This document shows, one piece after another, positions 52,172-63,552 of a DNA stretch of 64,000 nt (position 1 is its first letter; each line of letters begins with the position of its first letter). The notes below the pieces were generated by a model that worked only from the letters and a program-made list of their open reading frames with translations, had not been told where the DNA came from and made no database searches. The DNA comes from Sipunculus nudus (lineage: Eukaryota; Annelida; Sipuncula; Golfingiida; Sipunculidae). The position numbers and the translations under genes were made by a program. The DNA lies in contig CM049307.1 in NCBI GenBank assembly GCA_026874595.1, positions 9,509,579 through 9,573,578 on the forward strand. The letters are read 5' to 3'.

Positions 52172-53712
52172 ATACTAGACATAGAACCTAATCATAACTA
52201 TATATATATACAAACCCTTGTGTAGCTCGCACATGAATGCATATTGCAGAACATCGTGCTGTGCTGCAAGAATCAGGACTACTGACCACAACACAGATTT
52301 TGTTTTCTTCTGTATATGTGGTCCTCATAGTTTTGATCCTTATGGAATTTAATCAAATACATTAAATGGTGTTGAAATTAACTTTTTTTTTTTTTTTTTT
52401 TTTTTGCAATCGTAACTGTGCAAACCTTGGCAGTCAGTTGCCAATGGAAGCAACAACATAAAATACAAGAAATCATATATCTTGAAGAATAATAGGTAAT
52501 CGTTAACATTGATCATGCCCCGGTCTGCCATTTGCAACAAGCACGATTTTCTTTAAAATAAAAAAAGGCTTCTCTGAAAATTAATTGTACACAACCAGCA
52601 ACTAGACGCTGGAGGTGCAACAGAAAAAAGGTATCATCAATCCTGGACCTGACTGAGAACGACATGTTGCTGATGATACTAATCGATAAAGCTCGGTACA
52701 TGAAGGTCGTAATAAGGCTGCAAAATGAATATAACATCTAGTGTAAGTACACGGAAATACGCACCAGAGACCCTGTTAAACGGTATACACGTGGTCGAAA
52801 TATCCTACACTAGCCATTTCAACCAGCTGTTGCATTAGGTAAAAGAGCCTCATGCACCTTTACAAGATCACAGTGCATGGACACTGATTAAAATTTGTAT
52901 CAGATTTGTGTAAATCTACCAACAAAACCAGTTAACCGGGTTAACAGAAACATTTAAACAATATATATATATATATATATATATAGGCCTAGTGGTACCA
53001 TATGAGTAGGTGCACGTTTGTCAATTCCATGAAAATACACCCAGCCATTGATAAGAAAGCTATAAAAGGACGGAACAATTCCGAAATACAGTTACCATCA
53101 TAAAACGATATACGGCTAGATTTAGCTAAATCAAGTGGTTGATTTTCCACACTGAAAAGGAGTGAATTAAGATGTGTAACTCGCAAAGTACAAGTTTCTA
53201 GTTTTACTGGCACAATAAGCAAAAAGATTAACAATAATAATAACCACGTTGCTGTTCCCTATATTACTATATGACCACGTTACACCTTCACAGAACTAAG
53301 ACACAAAGGTTGGTTTCTCAGACACCAGGAGCGTCAATTTTGACCCTGCATCAAAAAAAATTTTTTTTCATTTTCAGTCGAAATTTACCGAATTTGAGCT
53401 CAATCCGCTTTGCAAGAACATAATTCGGTCCGTTATGATGTGCTGTTATCATGTTGTCTCTTAATCATAGCCATAAGATAAAGGTAAACACAAACTGCTC
53501 TCCAACACTGTTTATGAAAACTTAAGTGCCGCAGAAACAAAACATTTCGCCTAGGCAATTTAATATACAGCCCCTTCTGATTTTTATTGAGAGGAAATAA
53601 ACTTGCATATGCGTGAGCATCCTGATGCTAGTACTGAAAGTCTATAGACTTTGTGGATGTATAAACTCCCTATCAGAATGTTCGTGTACAGGTGCACACA
53701 TGCAGAGCGGGG

Positions 53713-53714
<2 letters not shown>

Positions 53715-53803
<89 letters not shown>
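53715..53803. repeat. (CT)n(AT)n microsatellite
   Basis: A CT run of about 34 bases followed by about 55 bases of AT, at the right border of the left segmental copy. Ser-Leu and Tyr-Ile strings translated from it are not genes. Confidence 0.96.
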
Positions 53804-53809
<6 letters not shown>

Positions 53810-55799
53810 ATTAATTTATCTACTGGTTTTCTGCAATAAATTAATTATATAAATACGGAAGAATCAGTTTTGTCAGACATGTTTACTTCTACGTAGTTTC
53901 GCGCCACATGTTGTTGGACTCATCAGGTAAGAGTAAGACTGTCTGATTGAAATGGAATGGTTCACTAAGAACACTTTCAAATGCACCTAATAACGGCCTA
54001 AAACTGAGAAACTGCTACGTTAAACGGTAACCGGTGTCATAATAATAAAGGTTTACAACAAAGCCGGAGTATACATACACTACGCAGCGCTCCATGTGAA
54101 TGACACACATATTCTACAAAGGGCAGAAAAAACCTCCTGACTCGGAGAGTATATATGTCAATGCATCGCCACGTGTGACAGGTTATCGCTGTACATATAT
54201 ATCAGATCCCAGGTTGACTGAAGATACACAATATATAGGCTACCTATATACAAGGGGACTCTGTTAGCCCTGAAAACAGAAAACTTCCAAATATCAGGTA
54301 AAATTGTTTTCCGAATATTTTCCTGTTCTCATTATTCAGTGTAAATATGGGGTTGAAGCCTAACCAACATGTCCAGTGTCCATCACAGTTACAACTCGAG
54401 TTAAGCTTAGCTGATAGGCCGGTGTAACGATTTCAGATAACCCCCGCTTCAGATTGCCGGGGAGTGTGTGGGGTGGGGGTGGGGGGGGGGTATGGGTTGG
54501 ATAGAGTATTTGAAATTTATTTCAGAGGTAACTTGAAATTAGTTTCAGATTAATCCCGGGGAGGGGGGGGGGGGGAGTAATTGGAAATCGATATTAGTTC
54601 TGGACTACCATGTATACCATACGCTTTATAAATTACATTTGTATACACCAAACGTTCTTTAAATTCTTTATAATAGTGCTACAGTCAGGAATTAGTGTGC
54701 GTATGCGGGTCTAAAAGGATTCAAACCTCGGCTGTACATGACGATATATGCAGTACACGGGGGAATGATCTTGCTATTTTCATCTTGAATTTTACCTTTC
54801 TCTTGTCATGAGTTTATTGAAATATGTTTTATCTTCAGGTTACCCATGAAAGAAAAGTTTGTACTTGCCTGAATGAACGACTTTTGGCACAGTGTTATAT
54901 TGTGTCTACATGTTTCTCCATAAACCAAAGTGGGTTTTCACGTGATGTGGTAAGCTGATACCAGAGCTGTCCTAGAGTAGTTTTCATATATGTCTGCTTT
55001 GTGTAACCCTATTACTTTATCTACATTGCAGCATAAGCATTTGGAAAGAAAATATGTTCACTATAATTCATGCTAATTATCACGCTTTTTACATACAAGT
55101 GAACTGTTATTCAATAATCACAGGTTATCACCACCCGATAGTAGCACAAACACAAAAGATATTAAAGTTTATTTATTAAAAAATGAGTATGATTATTGTG
55201 CCAAATATAATTTAAACTAAAAATAATAATATCATCTTAAAAAGATGTTTAGAAATAATATAACTGAAATAAATTATTATTTACATAATATTATAAAATG
55301 TATTCAAGAATGCATTCATGAATTAATACATTTTGAAAGTATTCGCAGTGCGTCAGTACAGGGGAGATGGGGGTGTATATACCCCCCCCCCCACTTTATG
55401 GTAAAGGCGGGGGGGGGGGGGAGTCTATGGTCAATTTAAATCACCTTCCCCCCTCTGATATTCAGAGAATAATAAATATATATTGGAAATTAAATATATT
55501 ATTAATTACAATAATAGACTTCAGTTCAATTTCTGAGTATAATTTGAAATATTATATCTCTAAACCTGTCTTGGAATTAACATATATACAAGAAACATAA
55601 TACCTTATTAAAAAATACCTTATACCTTAAACCTTTTGAAATGTGCCAAAGAGACAATATAAATATCACACCATGTTACGTTATTCAGATTGGCCGACAA
55701 GGCTATTTCTTGCTTTAACCATATATGAAAAGGCGATTGTATTAGATTTTCCTTAAATATATATGCCTCATGCGAAGTAATGTTAACCTACAAGCCAGA
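53804..55799. other. Spacer between the two segmental copies
   Basis: AT-rich sequence with two G-rich blocks (54466-54491 and 54560-54577, in a diverged repeat of about 95 bases) and a poly-C/poly-G pair (55382-55421). I see no exon or RNA gene. Confidence 0.5.
55382..55421. repeat. Poly-C then poly-G pair able to form a hairpin
   Basis: Eleven C, sixteen mixed bases, then thirteen G. The arms are complementary, and each strand could also form quadruplex-type structures. Confidence 0.85.
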
Positions 55800-56585
55800 A
55801 AACCAAGACAGAGGAAAAGCAATTGAAAACATAAATGGTCTTTAGTTATATAAAAATCTGAAATCATATATAAGACTTGAATTTTGTTGTTTGGTTGATG
55901 ATTATTAGAATAATTATTGTGTAATCAAAGATTGATAAATATAAATTTTGGAGCAAATCACATTAATTTTAAAGGGGCCCAATCAACTATTAAGCATGTT
56001 GAATTAACACGAAAAATAGCTTCTTCCCTTTCAGTTTAATCTGTACCTGCCAAAATATTGCCTTGAAACCGTTTGTTTATTCCTGTTAACGAGTTTAAAA
56101 ACAGTGGACCGGGCGCGATCATAGGTGTCAACATAAACACAGCGCATGGGGCCGTGTGCATCGTGGAGCCACTACACGTGTCAATCAGGAGATGTTCTGA
56201 CTGACTTGACACAGAAAATGTAACCGCGTGTTGCGGCTCACGATCGGACCTCCGGTCACGCGGCCTTTTTATGGTAAACAGACACACGCGGACTGTCTTT
56301 GCCAACACGCAGAGCCATAACAAGGTGTAAAACTGCCGTATGCGAGGTACTGAGACTATATGCTGAGATTCTTTTGCTGGAAAACTTTTGTATAAAGCAA
56401 AACTGAACTGATAGTGTCAGAGAATAGACATAACATATTGCTCCTGATCATGTCCCTTTAAAAGCGGATTCTAATAATGATAACTCGAATACAGGAAATA
56501 CAGAGAAAAGGAAATGTATATGTTTACTTGTAATTCATTTTTTAAAACCACTATGTCGATTTATCCGAGACTAGGCTGTACAAAG

Positions 56586-59500
56586 ATGACTGATATCTAC
56601 AAGACCGGGGCCCTGGTGTCCGCTGAATGGCTGAATGACCAGCTCAAGACACCTGACCACAACATCCGTCTGCTGGACGCCAGTGACGACATCATCACTC
56701 CCGGCAGAGACGACTACGTCAGGTAGCGCCAGCTTCCGGATTCAGCAATTGTATATAACTGCTTTAAGACATGATAAATGTAACGATAGTGAAAGTTCCA
56801 AACCAGTAGAATGTGTTTTTGGCGTAAACGGCCTGATTGATTTGGTTTTATCCTCAACTTTATCAATATTCCCCCTCCCCTTGTAACCCCCGTAAATTGT
56901 TTGGACCTGGCTTGTCTGTCAGCATGCAAAAAAAGGTAACATGATTTAGATGTTTTTTTATTTGCCTTGAGGCATCTTGATAATCTCTGTATATCTTTTG
57001 ATTAAAATAGAATTATCCATCGACACATGTATGTTAACAAATGATATATTGATATCATATGAAATAATATTTAAATTTTAAATATTATACAAATTCATAA
57101 AGAATGTATATATTTTATGGCATCAGTTATCGCAACGGCTATTGATAAACATATGGATTCATAGGTGTCGAACTGTTTATCGGTAACTAGCGTCTTAATA
57201 ACAAAATCAATCAATAAATATAATATTGATTATGTGAATTGCATTTTCTACGCCACGTACGTTATGTTTCAGTCGTAGGTGTTCACTCGTTTGTCTTCCA
57301 TAGCGGGACACGTATCACATTAGATTTATATATCACATTAGATGATGCGTGTCATCCTAGTGTGCTTCATTTACACAGCAAGCACATTCCCGGCGCTGTC
57401 TTCTATGACCAAACTCAGGGAGTGACGCCGACCCCACTGATCCCGATGAACATACCTGACCCCGAGGCCTTCACGCGCTACATGCGGTCGATAGGGGTCA
57501 GCACTAACAGTCACGTGATCTTTTACGACAGATATCAAATGATTTCGTCTGCACGCAACTGGTGGCTCCTAAGGGTGGGTATAGTGGTACTTGCAATGTA
57601 TTTTGTATTCAATCATTCATAATCGTGCTAAAGGAAAAACTACTAAGAATAGCGACTAAGGTATGTTTAGCCTTGAAAACGACAAAGTATCATTATACAA
57701 CGCACTTAGTCCTCTTCTGCTACCGCATGGCTCGTCCGTTTGTGTTCGGGTTAAAAGAGCCAGCTGTGTTCATTTCAACAAGAGATCTGAAGAGAACCGC
57801 CCACGTAAAGATAAGACGGTTCTTTACAGTTTTCATTTGAAATTCAACAAAAATGTATTCTATATTTGTAACTTTATTTGTTGAGATATCAAACTCGAAC
57901 CCGAATACCCAATGTTAGTTCCAGCCGATATGTGTTGCTAGTTTGATGGTAAGGGTCTTTTCATCTGGTCTGTTGTATTTCAATCATTCGCCTGTTATGA
58001 TAAATGTAAATCCAGGCCTACGGACATCCCCACGTGTCTGTACTTGATGGCGGCTTCACGGCGTGGGAGACGGCGGGTCACGAGGTCGTCAGCGGAGAGT
58101 CCCAGGCACCACCGGTAGATAGTTCATTTGTCAGCGTCTAGTTGGAGCTGTTCAGTTGAACGTTGACGCATGGAATGATTATTTTGCATTATTAAATATT
58201 CATATGATTTGTTTTAGCATATAACAAAAGCTTTCTTGGATAATTCTCATTATATAAGAACTATAATAGTAATTATACATAAAAATTTCGGAAACAATTT
58301 ATACCTTCGTAATATCAAAATATGATGGTGTAAACCTTTTATGCAATATACTACGTACATCAATTTTGTTTCTAGAATTAACAAACGTTGCCTTAAACAC
58401 TCGCACATTATTTTTCTTTGGAACCTGAAGGGATTCTAACTGGGACTAGCATTTCAACACTGTATTTCAAAAGATCAGTTTTATTCCATTTCTGTATTTC
58501 ATGTTTCATGCTTTTACTTAGTGTAAAGGAGGTATTGATACATCAACCACCATAGATCTGAATATATATGAATCTCCTGGTAATCATATAATTAAATTTG
58601 TTGCGTGTTTCACAGGAGGGAGACTTTACGGCTCAGGTCCGTAAAGATCTGGTCCGTGATTACGTTCAGATCTGTGACAATAGGTCGAGCTGTTCAGAGC
58701 AGTTACTGGACTCTCGCCTCAATGAAGACTTTAAATGTGGAAAAGAACCAACCTTTTGTGAGTAATAAGTCCCTTGATTTATTGGTTACCATACTCAGTC
58801 TCAGAGAGAGAGAGAGAAAGAGAGAGAAAGAGATATATAACAGCCTCTTACCTAATGAATTTAGGCTAGTTGCCACTTTGTTAATTACTTTATTGCCACT
58901 TTTCCATCCGTTATACATGATGATCGTTTTGACATCTGTTCAGGTTTTTGTTACGCTTTACCTTACATATATCTGTAGAAAATAGCATGGCAGGGTACGT
59001 GAGACGGGGTCGTCTACAGCTTACAGTTTTCATATCCATACCAGAAACAATTCAGGTATCCTCTGGCTGAATAAGTGTCTGGGACTCATATGAATGGCCA
59101 AAAATTTGGGATTCTTGAAGCATGCCTATAAACAATGCATTTAGTAAAGAGAATTTAACTCGAAATCGCAGAACATTATTATAAGTTGCATACAAAGAAT
59201 AAGGGTAATTTTCAGGTTTAACCTTTCAGCGACGGTGTTCGCAGTGACGTTATGGAAGCAGCCGATGCCCGAGCGACTGTTACCGGGTCACATCCCGGGA
59301 GCTCTCAACCTCCCCTACGTCATGCTGTATTCCCAGCCAGACAAACACAACTTCAAAGACGCAAAACAACTAGAGAAACGTAAGTATGGGCTTATATACC
59401 TTAACTCAGTATAATAAGGACGGAATTATAACACATTGATGTAATACTGTGACGCACAAGTAACTGGAATGAAAAGTCAGAGTAACGTGTAAATATGTGG

Positions 59501-60701
59501 TTTTTTTTTTCTTTTTTTGTTTGATATCTTGCTCGATTGATCTTTCCAAAACAAATACACAAAATGACATACATATTACAGGCTAAATCAGTTTTAACTT
59601 CGTGTCACCAAACTAGCCTTACGTAAGAAAATAATAAAAGTGATTATGCGCAATTTAATAGATCAAACTCTAGAGCGATCACAGGTGAAAACATTTTAAC
59701 TTTTGTTTTAGCATATAACAAAAGCTTTTGGTCTTGGATAATTCTCATTATATAAGAACTATAATAGTAATTATACATAAAAATTTCGGAAACAATGTAT
59801 ACCTTCGTAATATCAAAATATGTTGGTGTAAACCTTTTATGCAATATACAACGTATATTAATTTTGTTTCTAGAATTAAGAAACGTTGCCTCACACACTC
59901 GCACATTATTTTTCTTTGAAACCTGAAGGGATTCTAACTGGGTGAAATAACAATTAAACTGTTGGGATATATTTCAGTGTTCGTGGATGCTGGCGTTGAC
60001 CTGACGCGCCCTCTGGTGACGACATGTTACATTGGTTACACCGCCTGTCTCCTAGCCCTGGCTGCGGCCGTTCTCGGTAGGCCGGATACCGCCGTGTATT
60101 ACGTGAGTATAACATTAAAGCTTTCGATTGATGCAAAGCAAAACATTCTCATGTTCTGAGTTACTTGTGTCAAGTTATAATAGAAGTGTAAATTTTCACA
60201 TGAGTTTGAATTATGCAAGCATGACTATACATGAACGCCTGCCGGGTGCAGTTCTCCGTTATTCATTTCCCTAATGTTACAACAGTATTTTTAACGATTT
60301 GCTGAACATTAACAAGGACAAATACGAATACACATTTAGCACCCAAAATCAGAAAAAAAAATTTATTTACATTTCATCAAAAATATGGAAAAAGATAACC
60401 TAAGTGTATAGGACAGCTTATTACATTTTACTGCGAAGAAATGTGAATAAATAAGATTTGCCGGTGAGGAGATGGATAAGCCCTCACCACATGCTTGCCA
60501 TATGATTTAATTGCTACGCCGAGCCATGATTACCGGGTAAACTTTTCGCTTGCGCTATGGCTGCCTATTGTGATTTTCATTGCGAGGATGTACCACGTAA
60601 TTCATAATTTTTTTTTCTTGCAGGGTTCGTGGACAGAGTACGGTCAGAGAGCTGAACCAGAAAATATTGTGACTGCAAAAGAGTCGGAAGGACAATTATA
60701 G
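56586..60701 (+). CDS. Rhodanese gene 3: two-domain thiosulfate/3-mercaptopyruvate sulfurtransferase-like protein
   Basis: Seven coding exons: 56586-56722, 57379-57574, 58016-58114, 58616-58757, 59230-59379, 59978-60102 and 60624-60701. They sum to 927 bases, 308 residues, with the same lengths and phases as gene 2. The protein is close to that of gene 2. Differences include SDDIITP for TYTITTP in the first exon, RDYVQ for RDYDQ, MPERLL for MPGRLL, LYSQPD for LYPQPD, and the active-site loop CYIGYTAC for CYIGHTAC. Cys258 is kept and there is no stop or frameshift, so it looks functional. The upstream flank shares little with gene 2 between about 56040 and 56500, which may give it its own control. 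Role and location are as for gene 2, by inference. Confidence 0.94.
58211..58444. repeat. Intron 3 segment, source copy of a local duplication
   Basis: About 234 bases of intron 3 of rhodanese gene 3, from 'gttttagcatataac' to 'ggattctaactggg', recur with few changes at 59705-59942 in intron 5 of the same gene. Gene 2 has only the intron 3 version, in diverged form. Confidence 0.9.
58803..58838. repeat. (GA)n microsatellite
   Basis: A GA-rich run about 45 bases after the exon 4 donor of rhodanese gene 3. Gene 2 lacks it at the matching place. Confidence 0.9.
59705..59942. repeat. Intron 5 insertion copied from intron 3 of the same gene
   Basis: It matches 58211-58444 closely and is inserted where gene 2 runs directly from 'ggtgaaaacattttaacttttg' to the exon 6 acceptor. 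The inserted piece ends about 35 bases before the acceptor, which still reads atttcag. Confidence 0.9.
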
Positions 60702-61789
60702 ACTCTTTCTCAGACATAGAACATTATAGCTCAAATCATGACTATATATACAAAACCTGTGTAGCTCGCACATGTATGCATGTTTCAAAACATCATGCCG
60801 TGCTGCTAGAACTACTGTCTACAGATTTTGCTCTCTTTGAAATGATTCTTTTAGAATTTTATATTAACATAAAATGGTATTTCCAAACCAGACCTCTTGG
60901 CTCATATAGTTTAAAAAGAAAAAAAAAGCGAAGAGTGCTTTTTCCAGGAGGTTTTGCCGTTTATAATGCTCTGGAGGACATTTTGAGTTCTACGGAAATG
61001 TATTGAAGTAAGAGAGATATATCCCTTTATCTTACTTTCAGATTTTATTTTGCAATCACATCTTGCAAACCTTACAAATGGAAGCAAAAACAAACAGTGC
61101 GAGGAAACATTTTATCTTAAAGGATAATAGGATATCTTAAAGGTAATCGTTCAGATTTAATAGAGTATAAACTTTTAAACGTAAAATAATGAGCTAACGT
61201 TGCTAAAGCCCCAGTCTCAAGCCACAAATTCTGAATCTGACTGAGAACGAAATGCTGCTTATGACATAATTGATATAGTCCAGTACATGAAACCCGTTAA
61301 AAGACTGGAAAATAACATCCGGTCAAAGTACACGAATATACGCTAGCCATTTCAACCCCTATCTCAGAAGATAAAAGTGACTTTACCATTGCAAGATCAC
61401 GATGGACACTGATAGAGACATTGGCCTTAGTTTTGTGTAAATCTGCCAGAATAACACTGTTTCCCAGATATAAGCGAAATATAATGGCACCATATGTATA
61501 GGTGCAGTTATGTCAGTTTCCGTGAAATTACACCCAGCCAATGCTATGAAAAGCTGTTAAAGGACAGGCCAGTTCCGAAATTCAGTTAACGTTAAAAACG
61601 ATAACCGGCGCGTTTCTTTAGCCATATAAGGCGGTAGATTTTCAACATTTAAAAGGAGTGGATTAAAATGTGTACTCCAAAAAAATATAAGTTTCTTGTG
61701 ATAAAACTGGATACATTAGAAAAATAGAACTTTCTGGAATCGGAGATCCCGGAATATTTCCAGACAATTAAGGCATTCCCCTTCTAAAG

Positions 61790-62450
61790 TAGGCCGCCTT
61801 GTTCAGAAGCATATATTAACATATTGACAAGGTCAAGGCCAACAGATCAAAGTCAGGAATGTTTGAAATTGTCCCATATCTTGGAGACAATTCTTGTATC
61901 AAATTTGAAGTAAAAATATGCAGTTATTCAAAAGTAATTGGGTTTAATCTAAAAGTCCAAGGTCAAGGTCACTAGATTTGAAAAAAAATGTGAGATACTG
62001 GTGGAAAATATTTTTTGTGTCAAATTTGGAGGAAATAGATACAGAACTATTAATGTTATGGGGTTAACAAAAATCCTATATATTCTCAGATATGACCTTG
62101 AAGACCAAGCTCAAGGACAACAGTCTTTAAACATGTCTTAGATCGTGGTGAAAACAACATGTGTGTCACATTTGAAGGAATGAAGATAGGGTATTAACAA
62201 AGTGATAGGGTTCACAAAAACCTCATATAGCGGCAGATTTGAACTTGAAGGTCAAGGTCAATATCAATTTATCTCAATCTCTTTTGACAACTAATCATCT
62301 AACGTCTTTCTTTTTTATTTTAAGAAAAATACATCTATTCTCTTTAGAAAAAAATTCACCAAATATGGAAATTTTCAAGGTCAAGACCACTCTCAAAGTT
62401 AACGTCATGACCATAATTTACATAAACTTGATCCTTTAACCTATATGTAT
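61790..62450. repeat. Diverged tandem repeat rich in AAGGTCA motifs
   Basis: Three or four diverged units carry 'tcaaatttg(a/g)ag', 'tgaccttgaag' or 'ccaaggtcaaggtca', and 'gg(g)tt.acaaaaa(c/t)c'. TCAAGGTCA occurs several times. The block is missing from the left segmental copy, so it was probably inserted downstream of gene 3. Confidence 0.65.
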
Positions 62451-63552
62451 CCATGTGCATAATATGACAGAAATCTGTTCATAAGTTTTTGACTTATAAT
62501 GCTCACAGTACTGTCAAGTGGCAATACTGGGTGTATTAAAAGGCGCGAAAACAAGAACATGATAAAAGGTGGTGCTACCAGTTTCCGGTACCTGACAATG
62601 CCATCCAGGATCTTCGGCCAACCTGTCTTTAGATATTTAAGAATTTTCTAAAAAAAAATGGTCAAGTTCACTCTCCTAATACAGGTCACAACCTAATATT
62701 TTATAGGATTCGTCGTCTTATCCATATCTATGCACATACACACAGAAAAACCCGTGAAATATTGTTCCAGTTATCTCGTCACAACATTTGTCTGCGGCTG
62801 TAAAATCATAGTATTCCCGACTTTGTCTGGGTATACAATAAATAAATAATAATAACGCACCACGTTGCTGTTACAAATATTTTTATATGACCAGATGATA
62901 ACTTCGCAGAACTATGGAAAAAAACGGTTGCATTCTCTGGCAAATTTGACCCCGCATCAAAAAAGTTTTTTTTTTAATTTTCAGTAGATATTTACCGATT
63001 TTGAACTCAAATCAAATAAAAAATTTATAAAATTTCGTTTTGTTATGATGCGCTTTTAACCGCTTCGAAAAAATAATTCTGTTGTCATCATGTTGTTCCC
63101 TTATCATGCATGCATGAGAAATTAATAATAAACAGGTTAAAACAAATCGGCTTTCCGTACTGATTTATGAACATTTTTGCCTAAAAGAAACATTTTTGCA
63201 AAGGCGTTTTAATCTACAACCCCGACTGTTATTTTATTGAAAGAAAGTAAACTTGCTTATATTACCGTTTTTTTCAATAGGTCAGTTGAGGAGCAGCCGT
63301 CTTCGATAATGATGAAATCCTATAGATATTGTGAATAATTCTCTGCAAAATACTGCATGTTAGAATGGTGGCGTTTACAGGGGCACACAGGACCCTCGTC
63401 ATATATTTTCATCAGCATGGTAATACCAAGTGAACATTTGGTCTTTCACAGATGTATTTTGGGGGCCGTTAAAGTTTTTTCTATTTGGTTGAACTGGTCT
63501 TATGCTGTGTATATTACTCAAATAAAATGAGAATGTAACCTTTCAAGGCATG

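Larger units (their letters stand above)
47682..53720 (+). repeat. Segmental duplication, left copy (contains rhodanese gene 2)
   Basis: From 'aaccaggacaccggaaaagc' to about 53720 the sequence matches 55800-63402 in order, exons, introns and 3' flank. Exons are the best conserved. Shared non-coding landmarks include 'gtgtagctcgcacatg' after the stop codon, 'ccacgttgctgtt' and 'aaataaacttgc'. The borders are approximate. Confidence 0.8.
55800..63402 (+). repeat. Segmental duplication, right copy (contains rhodanese gene 3)
   Basis: It matches 47682-53720 but is longer. Extra blocks are a GC-richer stretch at about 56040-56500 upstream of the gene, a repeated intron piece at 59705-59942, and a repeat with AAGGTCA motifs at about 61790-62830. 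It lacks the 51655-51964 element and the 53.7 kb microsatellite. Confidence 0.78.
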
